Source of the DNA: Granulicella aggregans
GTDB taxonomy: Bacteria; Acidobacteriota; Terriglobia; Terriglobales; Acidobacteriaceae
Direction of reading: 5' to 3'
Length of the DNA stretch: 64,000 bases
Assembly: GCF_025685565.1 (NCBI RefSeq)
Contig: NZ_JAGSYE010000003.1
Coordinates: forward strand, 1 to 64,000
Notes under the pieces: model-generated
The model's input: only the letters and a program-made list of their open reading frames with translations
Told to the model about the DNA's origin: nothing
Databases searched by the model: none
Made by a program: the position numbers and the translations under genes
Shown here: positions 51,429-59,588 of the stretch, piece by piece
Layout: each line of letters begins with the position of its first letter
How positions within the stretch are numbered: position 1 is the stretch's first letter

Positions 51429-52699
51429 CCAGCAAGCCCATGCTCGGACGTCGCATCGGCGCTCGTCGACACCGTCCTCGCGCCAAGAAACAGCAACGCC
51501 CCAGCCACCACCATGCTGATGAGCGTCACGCCTAAGCCCGTACCCAGCGTGGAGTGATCGCTGACCAATCCAATCAGCCGGGGACTAGGAGCATCGCCCA
51601 ACGCATGGATCAGGAATAGCTCCATGGCAATGGCCGTCGCGCGAATCGCTCCCGAGACCGAGTTCACGATCGCGGCATTCAACGGGCCATTACCCAGGAA
51701 GATAAAGAACAGTGCGGTGGCAAGTCCGGGAACCATCGCCCACTTCGGACCAAAGAAGCACGCGACCGCTGGAGGCACGGTAAGCAGCGCCGACCACGCC
51801 GAGATCAAATACAGCGCCCGCTTGTTCTTCTTAAGCCAAATCTGCGCGATCCATCCGCCAACCGCCGTCCCGCCAAGACCGCCAAAGACCGTGACAGCGC
51901 CCACAATCAGCCCGGCAGAGCTTGAGGAGTAGCCGCCTGCCCGTTGCAGGAAGCTCGGCACCCACGCCGAGATGCCTCCGAGTGAAAAGACCACCATCGC
52001 CATGCCGAAGGTCGCATAGAGATACTGCGGATTCGCGGCGAGCCCAAAGAGCGTCTCGGTGGCTGCCTTTTTCTCGCCGGGCTTGCGCACGTCGGTAGCG
52101 CCGCGCTTGGGCTCCTTCATCACGAAGAGAATCAGCAGCGCAATCAGGATTCCCGGCGCGGCCGAGACAGAGAACGGAATACGCCAGCCGTACCGTCCAC
52201 CCAGCGCTCCACCAAGCGCATAGCCAACCGCCGCTCCCACGGGAATCGCCGTATAAAAGATGGTCAAGATCCGGTTTCTCTGGTCCGGCTCAAAATAATC
52301 TGCCAGCATCGCGGGGGCGTACACGCTGAAGCTTGCCTCCGCGATCCCGAGCGCAGCGTGACGCAAATTCAATGCAAGGTACGAGTGCACGGTTGCCGTG
52401 AACAGATTCATGCCGCTCATCAGCAGCGCGGAGAGCACGATCAGCGGCTTGCGCGGAAAGCGGTCACCCAGCCAGCCAGTAAGCGGCGCCGCGCACATGT
52501 AGGTCACAAAGAACCAGAAGGTCAGCGCTCCAACCCGCTCGTCCGAGAGCGCAAACTCCTTCTTCACCAGCTCCTGCACTCCGGGCAGGATGTAGCGGTC
52601 GATGAAGTTGACGAAGTTCATCGCCGTCAACAAGACCAGTGCGGTCGTCGCCCCGGCGACCTGCAAGATGGGCAACTTGTTCTCAGCAGTCTGTGGCAT
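51425..52699 (-). CDS. Major facilitator superfamily transporter (Spinster type)
   Basis: 424 residues with 12 predicted helices. MFS motif A appears as GWLGDRFPRKPLIVLSAL near 75-92, and LADYFEPDQRNRILTIFYTAIPVGAAVGYALGGALGGRYGWRIPF near 130-175 is typical of the Spinster/ACS-like group. The second half repeats the pattern more loosely (GWIAQIWLKKNKRALYLISAW). A short C-terminal tail follows. The substrate is unknown. It is co-transcribed with the glycosyltransferase gene (overlapping stop and start), so it may move a precursor or product of that enzyme. Confidence 0.92.
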   Translation of the reverse strand: MPQTAENKLPILQVAGATTALVLLTAMNFVNFIDRYILPGVQELVKKEFALSDERVGALTFWFFVTYMCAAPLTGWLGDRFPRKPLIVLSALLMSGMNLFTATVHSYLALNLRHAALGIAEASFSVYAPAMLADYFEPDQRNRILTIFYTAIPVGAAVGYALGGALGGRYGWRIPFSVSAAPGILIALLILFVMKEPKRGATDVRKPGEKKAATETLFGLAANPQYLYATFGMAMVVFSLGGISAWVPSFLQRAGGYSSSSAGLIVGAVTVFGGLGGTAVGGWIAQIWLKKNKRALYLISAWSALLTVPPAVACFFGPKWAMVPGLATALFFIFLGNGPLNAAIVNSVSGAIRATAIAMELFLIHALGDAPSPRLIGLVSDHSTLGTGLGVTLISMVVAGALLFLGARTVSTSADATSEHGLAG

Positions 52700-52768
52700 C
52701 CTGTGGGGAGCATATCAGGGCCATGATGCCCGGTGCCCGCACCCACGTGCTCGCATCAAGGAGAGGCC

Positions 52769-53239
52769 ATGTCCGCCACTCGCCCACCGCTCCCACCCTT
52801 CACCCTTGAAACCGCCACCCAGAAGGTCCGGCTGGCCGAGGACGCATGGAACTCCCGCGACCCGGCGCGCGTCTCTCTCGCCTACACCGAAGATAGCGTC
52901 TGGCGAAATCGCTCCGAGTTCCTCACCGGGCGCGAGGCCATCGTCGAATTCCTCACCCGCAAATGGGCGAAGGAGAACGGCTACCGCCTCATCAAGGAGC
53001 TATGGGCCTTCACCGGAAACCACATCGCCGTCCGCTTCCAGTACGAGTGGCATGACGAATCAGGACAGTGGTTTCGCGCCTATGGGAATGAGCAGTGGGA
53101 GTTCAGCGAAGACGGCCTGATGCGGCGACGCGAAGCATCCATCAACGACGTCGCAATCGCCGAATCAGACCGCAAGTTCCACTGGCCACAAGGAGCGCGC
53201 CCCGCCGATCATCCCGGGCTGGGCAATTCCGTCCAGTAG
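52769..53239 (+). CDS. SnoaL/NTF2-like protein (DUF1348)
   Basis: 156 residues from ATG 52769, with GGAGAGG upstream. A cone-shaped NTF2-like fold is expected: [102 protein letters not shown]. This sequence type is widely annotated as nuclear transport factor 2 family, DUF1348. Function unknown; such folds serve as small enzymes or binding proteins. Convergent with queF (two bases between the stops). Confidence 0.92.
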   Translation: MSATRPPLPPFTLETATQKVRLAEDAWNSRDPARVSLAYTEDSVWRNRSEFLTGREAIVEFLTRKWAKENGYRLIKELWAFTGNHIAVRFQYEWHDESGQWFRAYGNEQWEFSEDGLMRRREASINDVAIAESDRKFHWPQGARPADHPGLGNSVQ

Positions 53240-53241
53240 GT

Positions 53242-53658
53242 CTACTTCTCGTCTGGCCGGGGATATCGTGCCTCGACAATTGTGGAGATCCCGCCGCGCG
53301 GCCGAAAGTCGCCCTTGACCACGGCCCAGACAGGGTCGCAAGCCTTCACCACATCGTTCAGCACCTGGTTGACGATGTTCTCCTGAAAGATTCCCAGATT
53401 GCGGTAGACAAACAGGTACTCCTTTAGCGACTTCAGCTCAAGGCAGGTCTTTCGGGGAGAGTAACGGATGGTAAGCACGCCGAAGTCGGGCAATCCCGTC
53501 TTCGGGCACACGGAGGTAAACTCGGGGTCGTCGACGAGAATCTCATATCCGGCAAACTGGTTCTGCCAGGTCTCAATATCGGGAAACTTCGTGTCGAGAC
53601 CAGCCTTGGCGTGGTCGTCGGTGTAGCCGGTAGTTCTCTTTTTCTTCTTAGCCATCAC
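53242..53658 (-). CDS. queF: NADPH-dependent 7-cyano-7-deazaguanine reductase
   Basis: 138 residues, short (unimodular) QueF. It reduces preQ0 to preQ1 in queuosine synthesis. The thioimide-forming cysteine C51 and general-acid D58 are in FTSVCPKTGLPDFG, and the family motif ELKSLKEYLFVYRN (E-x-K-S-x-K-Y) follows at about 74-87. The N-terminus is lysine rich (KKKKR). Two ATG codons (53658, 53655) are possible. No preQ1 riboswitch was seen in the 42 bases before the M48 gene's end. Confidence 0.95.
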   Translation of the reverse strand: MMAKKKKRTTGYTDDHAKAGLDTKFPDIETWQNQFAGYEILVDDPEFTSVCPKTGLPDFGVLTIRYSPRKTCLELKSLKEYLFVYRNLGIFQENIVNQVLNDVVKACDPVWAVVKGDFRPRGGISTIVEARYPRPDEK

Positions 53659-53700
53659 TTCAGTTTACCGGATTCAGACGATCAAATCACGGCACGCGGA

Positions 53701-54927
53701 CTAGGTGTGCTTGCCCAGGGTCGGGCGGTCGTCGGTCGAGGAGGATGGGTTGTTCGGATCGTTATTGGTGCCACCAGCGCGACGCAGCGTGGGCTTGTTG
53801 CCGCCCTTGCCGTCGTTGACCTTACGCTTGTTCTCAAGCCGCGCCAGGCGAGCCTTTACATCGTCGAACTCCGAAGTCGTCACGATGTAATCGGGTTTGG
53901 CCGGCATAATCGTCGCGATCTCATCTTCGGAGCGGTTGATCCGGTCCGGCGTCTGCGGATGGTCGGAGAAGACCTTCGCCAGCGTTCCTGGCTTGTGCTT
54001 CTCGAGCGCATCCAGCTTCTCAAAGAACTGGATAAACGCCTGCGGATCGTACCCCGCGCGATACATGTACTGCAGCCCCAGGTAGTCCGCCTCAGACTCA
54101 AACTGCCGCGAAAACTGCAGGAAGGTCACCGGAATCGCCAATTGCGACGCCTCATAGATTCCGTATCCTGTCCACGATCCCGAAGTAAGAATGTACAGAG
54201 GAATCGAGCCGATCTGCATGTATCCCAGCCGTGTCTGCTCGCGCGCCGCGTGGTGGGCGCACACATGAGCGGTCTCATGCGCCATCACTCCGGCGAGCTC
54301 CGCCTCTTCTTCGGCGGCCAGGATCAGCCCGGAGTTGACGTAGAAGAATCCGCCCGGGAGCGCCATGGCGTTGATCTCGTCCGTATCGATGACCTTGATG
54401 GTGAACGGCACCTTGCAATCGGAGTTCTTCACGATGTTCTGCCCGATGCGATTCACATATTCATTGATGACGGGGTCATTGACGAGGTGAGCCGACTTCT
54501 CGATCTCCATCGAATACTGTTTGCCGTTCGAGATCTCCCAGTTCGTCGAGAACCAGTTCCCTACACCGCGACCGCCGATGTTTCGCGTCCCCACCGCGTT
54601 CACGTCATCTTCACTGCCCGCCTTGATATGCGGATCGAGCGCCTCGCCCGGAGACGGCAACGAGTCCGTCTTCGCCGCAGGAGCGGGAAGCGGCTTTGCA
54701 TCCTTCGCCGCAGGAGCGTCGGAACCCTTATCCGATCCTGTGATAGGCGGCGTGCTCGCCGGCTGAGCGCCGGTATCTGCCGGAGTACTGGTAGACGGCG
54801 TTGAGGAGGTAGGCGCAGGACTGGATGCAGGAGCCGGAGTCTGTTGCGAGATAGCCGACACAGGAAGAGCCAGAGCCGCGGCCATTCCGACCTGGAGAAC
54901 GGGATATTTGATGGAGGCGAAACGCAT
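53701..54927 (-). CDS. M48-family zinc metalloprotease
   Basis: 408 residues with a signal peptide (cut near SAISQQ, residue 28). A long P/A/S/T-rich segment (30-100) precedes the peptidase domain. The zinc motif HETAH is at about 216-220 with the third ligand in FQSEADYLGLQYMYRAGYDPQA (E-x3-D). The arrangement is that of BepA/YfgC-like periplasmic M48 proteases that watch over outer membrane protein assembly. GGAG lies eight bases before the ATG. The tail (DDRPTLGKHT) is hydrophilic. Located downstream of the type II secretion genes on the same strand. Confidence 0.92.
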   Translation of the reverse strand: MRFASIKYPVLQVGMAAALALPVSAISQQTPAPASSPAPTSSTPSTSTPADTGAQPASTPPITGSDKGSDAPAAKDAKPLPAPAAKTDSLPSPGEALDPHIKAGSEDDVNAVGTRNIGGRGVGNWFSTNWEISNGKQYSMEIEKSAHLVNDPVINEYVNRIGQNIVKNSDCKVPFTIKVIDTDEINAMALPGGFFYVNSGLILAAEEEAELAGVMAHETAHVCAHHAAREQTRLGYMQIGSIPLYILTSGSWTGYGIYEASQLAIPVTFLQFSRQFESEADYLGLQYMYRAGYDPQAFIQFFEKLDALEKHKPGTLAKVFSDHPQTPDRINRSEDEIATIMPAKPDYIVTTSEFDDVKARLARLENKRKVNDGKGGNKPTLRRAGGTNNDPNNPSSSTDDRPTLGKHT

Positions 54928-55111
54928 GGGAGAATCTCCGGTGAGACGGCTGGACTCGCCTGGCGAACCGCGAGATACAGCTCTACACGTCCTTGGACGC
55001 TAGTATGCGCCTTTTCGTGAGCAACAGCCAGAGAGGAACCGTCAGAGCAGCTTCTTCCCGCTTTGCTCCATAGAGGAACGACGAGAAGAACCGATTGGAT
55101 TCAGCCCGCCG

Positions 55112-55546
55112 TCACCAGGTGGAGTACGACGTCCCCTCGCTCGAGGTCTCCTGCGCCCCGCTGTGTACGTCGGTAATGCCACCCTGCGTCTCATCGACCG
55201 AGGTTAAGGTGTCACTCTGGTCGGCGATCCAGGTGTCGGTCCGCGCGGTGATCGGGTCCTTGGGAATCGCCTTCAGATATCCCGACTCCACCAGATCGTT
55301 CAGCGACTGCGGCGCCTTCGACTTGTCCACCGTGTAGGAGTCGATCGCCGACCGCATCGTGTGAAGGTCTTCCCGCAGCACCGCTTCCTTGGCCTTGCGG
55401 ACGGAGGCTAGGTACGACGGGACTGCGATCGCCGCCAGCACGCCGATGATGATCATGACGATCATCAGCTCGAGCAGCGTGAACCCCTGCTCTCCACCCC
55501 GTGCCCCGGCGGCTCTTTGGCCCGATACTGTCTTTTGAATCACCAT
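55112..55546 (-). CDS. Type II secretion/type IV pilus-like pseudopilin (GspG-like)
   Basis: 144 residues with a prepilin signal cut between G and F in QG-FTLLELMIV (E5 present) followed by the hydrophobic helix MIVMIIIGVLAAIAVPSYLASVRKAKE. The mature domain (LREDLHTMRSAIDSYTVDKSKAPQSLNDLVESGYLKAIPKDPITAR) is GspG-like, with the KDP(I/W) turn. The end is STSYSTW, similar to that of its neighbour. The ATG overlaps the stop of the preceding pseudopilin gene by seven bases. Third gene of the gspD operon. Confidence 0.93.
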   Translation of the reverse strand: MVIQKTVSGQRAAGARGGEQGFTLLELMIVMIIIGVLAAIAVPSYLASVRKAKEAVLREDLHTMRSAIDSYTVDKSKAPQSLNDLVESGYLKAIPKDPITARTDTWIADQSDTLTSVDETQGGITDVHSGAQETSSEGTSYSTW

Positions 55547-56061
55547 GTGCTGTACTTCGTTCCGTCCAGTGCCGTGCCGTTGCTCTTCGTGTAGACGTCG
55601 AAGACGTTCTGTCCGCCGAAGGAGTCCGAATCCGGCTCGTCCTGATTCGACCGTAGTCCCCAGTCCGTATTGCCTGTCATCGGATCGATCGGAATCTTCC
55701 TCAGAAACTTGACCTTCTTCGATTGAATATCGACACCATCCACCAGCGTCTGAAGATCGGGCGGATAATTCATGCTGTCCGCCTTGGTCACCATGCCGCC
55801 CTTCATTGCCGCATCCTTGTAAGCGTCGATGGCGGCCCGCATCTCCCAGAGGTCCCTGCGCAGCTCCTTCTCCTTTTGGCGCTTCACCTGAAATCTTGCG
55901 ATCGGCACCGCGGCACCAGCCAGGATCGCAAGGATCGTGACCACGATAATCAGCTCGACGAACGAGAGACCGGACTCCGAGACCCTCTTCCCCACCGGCA
56001 GGCCAGGCCGGTCGCCGATGCCGGGGCGGGTAAGGAGCTTCCCCTCCGGGTTCAGCTTCAC
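55540..56061 (-). CDS. Second pseudopilin (GspG/PilE-like)
   Basis: 173 residues. Start GTG 56061 overlaps the stop of gspD (GTGA). Prepilin motif ESG-LSFVELIIVVTILAILAGAAVPIARFQVKRQKEKELRRDL, with E5 and a hydrophobic helix; the cleavage G precedes a leucine. The mature part has RKIPIDPMTGNTDWGLRS, the GspG turn. A 28-residue leader, longer than usual, precedes the motif. The end (DGTKYSTW) resembles that of the next pseudopilin, so the two may have arisen by duplication. It likely builds the short piston fibre with GspG. Confidence 0.92.
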   Translation of the reverse strand: MKLNPEGKLLTRPGIGDRPGLPVGKRVSESGLSFVELIIVVTILAILAGAAVPIARFQVKRQKEKELRRDLWEMRAAIDAYKDAAMKGGMVTKADSMNYPPDLQTLVDGVDIQSKKVKFLRKIPIDPMTGNTDWGLRSNQDEPDSDSFGGQNVFDVYTKSNGTALDGTKYSTW

Positions 56062-58496
56062 TTCACATGCACCACGGCCTGCGATCCGGTGGCCGGAATG
56101 TTGATGTTCCTGCTGTCGCTTGCGCCAACCTTGACCATCGTGATCGGCGAGTCACCCGGGGCGATCGCCTTGAAGGTCAGGATGCACACCGTACCTTGTC
56201 CGCTGACGCCCTTCGTGTTGGGCGGACGCCTTGCAGAGAGCGCTACCAGCCCGTTGCCCTCGTCGCGGTGAGCCAAAGCTACAGCCTGGCCGTCGGAGCC
56301 GAGGAACGGTCCTGAATCCACGTTGACCAGCTGCAGCACCGCCGGATTGAACTGCAGCTGCATCGGCACTGCGAATACGTCTTCACCGTTTGCGAGGGTC
56401 ACGGAGGTCTGGAAGGTGCTGCCCACCGCCTGCGACGCATTTGCGGGCTCGATGCCAAACTGGATCGCGGTTCGTCCCCCCGGTTGAGCGAACGGTGCCG
56501 CAGGGGGTGCGGATGTGATCCCGCTGCCGCCAATCGGAGCCGTCGTCTGCGGAAGATCGCTGGGCAGATTCGAATTCAACTTCTGCGGCGTCGGATGCAC
56601 CATCGCAGCCGCGGCGCTGGCCGCTGTCACGCTTGAGACCGGCTGGATCGCCGAAGGCCCAGCCTCGGCGTCCGCAGGATCGGAGCCAATGGCCGAGCCC
56701 CCTTCGCGGTGCAGCTCGATCGACTGGCTGGTTCCGGTATCGATGGCGCGCGTGTTCAAGCGGCTCAGTACCGATTCCCGAACAATATGGGGGATCAGAA
56801 GAAAGACGATCTCGTCCTGCTGCTTCTCGTTCTTGCGCGATCCAAAGAAATACTTAAGTAGCGGAAGTTCACCAAGTCCCGGCGTTCCACTCAGCGACAG
56901 GCTGTCCTGCTGTGTAAGGATTCCAGCCATCACGCTGGGTTCTCCGTCCAGCAGCTGGATCGTCTGCTCCGCCACACGCTGCGAGATGATCGGCTCCGTG
57001 ACGCCGCTGATGGTCACGTTGCCGTTCTGCGAAGAAACTTCAACCTTCAGCTTCAGGGTCACCTCGCGGTCAAGGTGGACGGTTGGCGTCATGTCGATGT
57101 TCACGCCCACGTCGAGATAGGTGAACTGGGTCTGGACACCAATGCCAGAGGTCAGACCAGTTGCGGCGCCGGCGCTATAGGAGCCGGTCGCTACCGGGAT
57201 CTTCGATCCGATCTTGAGCGTCGCGCGCTGGCCGTCGGAGGCGCGAATACGCGGATTCTGCAGGATGCGCGTGTCGCTGTCGGTAAGCAGCGCATCGACC
57301 TCAGCCGCTCCGATGGTCACAGCGATATTGTTTCCAGTCAGGTGCGCCAACGTATTGAGCGTCGTTCCGCTGGTAGTCGTCGTGGTGGTACTGCTCGAAC
57401 TCGTGGACGCCGCGGTGCTCTGTACCGAGGCTCCGAAAGACTGCGGCAACTGGATGCCCAGCTGCCGAATCCGGTCGCGATTCACTTCAAGTACCGCCAC
57501 GTCGACGACGACCTCAGGCTTCGCCCGGTCGAGATCGTTCAACAGCTTCTGGGCCAGCAGAAGCTGGTCCGGGGTTGCGCGCATCACGATCGCGTTCTGT
57601 GTCGCCACCAGGAAGATCTTCACGCTCGGATCGAGCAGGTTGCGGATCGCGGTCAGAACTTCGGTCGCGTCGTTCGCGGTACTGGTATTGCTCAGGTAGA
57701 AGGTTTGCACCGCCATCTCGTCGAGGTCGGTGCGCTTCTGCCGGGTGTTCTGGGCGACAAAGATCGTATTCGCCGTCACCGGCTTGTAAAACGTGTTCGA
57801 GATCGTTCCCACGATGCGCAAAGCATCCGAGAGAGTCACCGTCGTCAGATCCACCGGAATGCGCTTCGAGGTATAGTCTGGGTCGAAGAGAACATTCAGG
57901 CCAGCGGCCTTGCCGATCGCCTGGTAGATAACCTTTGTGTCCTCAATCATATGCAGCGTGATCGGATCGTTCGATACCGGCTTCAGTTCGACGATTCCGC
58001 TTACCGATCCAATCTTCTGCTGCGCCTCATTTTGTCCCCCGATCTTTCCCGGAGAAGGCATCTGCGCGGCCGCCTTCGGGTTGCGGATGATGTCGATCTC
58101 CTGCTGCGCGGTCTGGTTCGACGGATCGATCTCGAGCGCGCGGGTAAACTCCATCAGCGCGGCCCCAGAGTCTCCTCCCTGGAGGTAAACACGGCCACGG
58201 TCCACGTGCGCTGCACCTGCTTTGAAGCGCATGTTCTCGTAACGAGTCTTGAAGCGGATGTCTTTGGGTGCTTTCGCGGCGGCCTTCTTGTAGTCCTCGA
58301 AGGCGGCATCGTAGTCCTGCCGCGCCTCGGCTGCCTGGCCGCGCTTGTTCCAACCCGCTGCCGACTGCCCCTGGGCCGTGCGGCCCGAGAGTCCAACGGT
58401 CAGCGCAAGTCCGCCCACGATCAACAAAGATGCCGGAAGACCACCCAGAACGACGGGGAGACGCCTCGAAAGATATGTGCTGAACCAGCGTCCCAT
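56058..58496 (-). CDS. gspD: Type II secretion secretin GspD with TPR and cohesin-like domains
   Basis: 812 residues from ATG 58496 (AAAGGAAG 11 bases upstream); the frame is open to 58625 with another ATG. Domains: N-terminal membrane helix, TPR-like repeats at about 40-120 (GWNKRGQAAEARQDYDAAFEDYKKAA), N0/STN-like (AIGKAAGLNVLFDPDYTSKRIPVDLTTVTLSDALRIVG), N-domain (DATEVLTAIRNLLDPSVKIFLVATQNAIVMRATPDQLLLAQKLLNDLD), secretin barrel about 430-600 (VPVATGSYS, TVHLDREVTLKLKVEVS, LLDGEPSVMAGILTQQD, GLGELPLLKYFFGSRK). After a linker, about residues 680-812 look like a cohesin fold (IQFGIEPANASQAVGSTFQTSVTLANGEDVFAVPMQLQFNPAVLQLV). It forms the outer membrane pore. Confidence 0.92.
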   Translation of the reverse strand: MGRWFSTYLSRRLPVVLGGLPASLLIVGGLALTVGLSGRTAQGQSAAGWNKRGQAAEARQDYDAAFEDYKKAAAKAPKDIRFKTRYENMRFKAGAAHVDRGRVYLQGGDSGAALMEFTRALEIDPSNQTAQQEIDIIRNPKAAAQMPSPGKIGGQNEAQQKIGSVSGIVELKPVSNDPITLHMIEDTKVIYQAIGKAAGLNVLFDPDYTSKRIPVDLTTVTLSDALRIVGTISNTFYKPVTANTIFVAQNTRQKRTDLDEMAVQTFYLSNTSTANDATEVLTAIRNLLDPSVKIFLVATQNAIVMRATPDQLLLAQKLLNDLDRAKPEVVVDVAVLEVNRDRIRQLGIQLPQSFGASVQSTAASTSSSSTTTTTTSGTTLNTLAHLTGNNIAVTIGAAEVDALLTDSDTRILQNPRIRASDGQRATLKIGSKIPVATGSYSAGAATGLTSGIGVQTQFTYLDVGVNIDMTPTVHLDREVTLKLKVEVSSQNGNVTISGVTEPIISQRVAEQTIQLLDGEPSVMAGILTQQDSLSLSGTPGLGELPLLKYFFGSRKNEKQQDEIVFLLIPHIVRESVLSRLNTRAIDTGTSQSIELHREGGSAIGSDPADAEAGPSAIQPVSSVTAASAAAAMVHPTPQKLNSNLPSDLPQTTAPIGGSGITSAPPAAPFAQPGGRTAIQFGIEPANASQAVGSTFQTSVTLANGEDVFAVPMQLQFNPAVLQLVNVDSGPFLGSDGQAVALAHRDEGNGLVALSARRPPNTKGVSGQGTVCILTFKAIAPGDSPITMVKVGASDSRNINIPATGSQAVVHVK

Positions 58497-58843
58497 GTTG
58501 CTGATGGCTTCCTTTGCTTTTCCGTTAGGTTGAAGTGACCGGCGCGGCACGCTGGCAGTCGGCGGTCCAGGGAACGTTCTCTCCGGCGGGGCGATCGATG
58601 CCGTTGATTCGGCTGAGTATAGCATTTGAGGTGCACAGTTCTTGTGTTCAGATGCGGTTGGCTATCCCATTACGGGCCGTTTCGGCTTTTGCCGCCGACT
58701 CCTTTAGCCCCGGCCTCAACATATTCTTTCTCTATAAGATAGTGACCCGCAAGCTGTTTGACGTTCCAGCGTCGAAGTCGCCACTGCCTCTTTCGTGCTA
58801 CTGACCAAAGTGGTACCCCATCCTGCTAAACTTAAAAGTTCTG

Positions 58844-59383
58844 ATGCCTCGTTCTCTATCCAATCCGACCGTCGCCCACCAACCCAAGCCGGTGGTGAAG
58901 GAAAAGGACCGCGATCCTGTCGCCGCTGGCCTGCGCGATGCCGCCTATAACCGATCGGCGAGCCATAACTACTTCCTTACTGACAAGTTCGAAGCCGGAG
59001 TGGCGCTGCGCGGCACCGAGGTCAAGAGCATTCGCGAAGGAAAAGCCAACCTGAAGGACGCCTACGGCCTGCTCAAAGATGGCGAATGCTTCCTGCTGAA
59101 CGCCCACATCGGTCCCTTCTCCCACGGCAACGCCATGAACCACGAATCCCTCCGCACCCGCAAACTTCTGCTGCACAAACAAGAGGTGAGGAAGCTCGAA
59201 GGTATGACGAAACAGAAGGGCTTTACGCTCATTCCGACACGTCTTTATTTTCGGCATGGACGGGTGAAATGTGAGCTTGCTTTGGCTAAGGGCAAGCAGG
59301 AATGGGACAAGCGCGCGACCGAGCGCAAGCGCGAAGCGGATAACGAGGCCAAGTCCGCCATCGCCCGCAGCCAGCGGCGATAG
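58844..59383 (+). CDS. smpB: SsrA-binding protein SmpB
   Basis: 179 residues; binds tmRNA and brings it to stalled ribosomes. Core motifs NYFLTDKFEAGVALRGTEVKSIREGKANLKDAYGLLKDGECFLLNAHIGPF, RTRKLLLHKQEV, GFTLIPTRLYFRHGRVKCELALAKGKQEWDKR. The N-terminal 30 residues are extra compared with E. coli SmpB, and the basic tail (ERKREADNEAKSAIARSQRR) is the part that enters the decoding centre. The ssrA gene itself was not seen in the window. The upstream 220 bases after gspD hold the promoter; nothing else is recognised there. Confidence 0.96.
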   Translation: MPRSLSNPTVAHQPKPVVKEKDRDPVAAGLRDAAYNRSASHNYFLTDKFEAGVALRGTEVKSIREGKANLKDAYGLLKDGECFLLNAHIGPFSHGNAMNHESLRTRKLLLHKQEVRKLEGMTKQKGFTLIPTRLYFRHGRVKCELALAKGKQEWDKRATERKREADNEAKSAIARSQRR

Positions 59384-59508
59384 CAGCCTAAATACCGGTA
59401 GCTCGAAATTGCCCTTTTTCAGCGCGGATTCGGCGTATTCACAGGCCAATTCGGGAGTCGATGGCGGAATTCCCAATGTTTTTGCAGGCAGGATGTTCTA
59501 TCTGCGGT

Positions 59509-59550
59509 TCACACCGGTTAATGTTCCACGTGGAACATTAACCGGTGTGA
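59509..59550. promoter_or_regulatory. parS: 42-bp perfect palindrome with parS-like core
   Basis: Bases 59509-59550 form a perfect inverted repeat with 21-bp arms and no spacer. Its centre, TGTTCCACGTGGAACA (59522-59537), matches the ParB binding site parS (consensus TGTTNCACGTGNAACA) at every fixed base. The outer arms add TCACACCGGTTAA. It lies in the 205-base gap between the convergent genes smpB and bglX-like. parS sites are usually close to the replication origin, so this place may be origin-proximal. No parA or parB gene is in the window. A terminator role is a second possibility, but there is no T-run. Confidence 0.75.
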
Positions 59551-59588
59551 CATGAAAGCGGTAATACTTCCGTAAAAGATTGTCCGAC

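Noticed and set aside
53611-54804. 397-codon open frame on the plus strand
   Set aside because: Antisense of the M48 protease gene, whose HETAH motif identifies the true strand.
57075-58538. 487-codon open frame on the plus strand
   Set aside because: Antisense of gspD, arginine-rich and of no known family.
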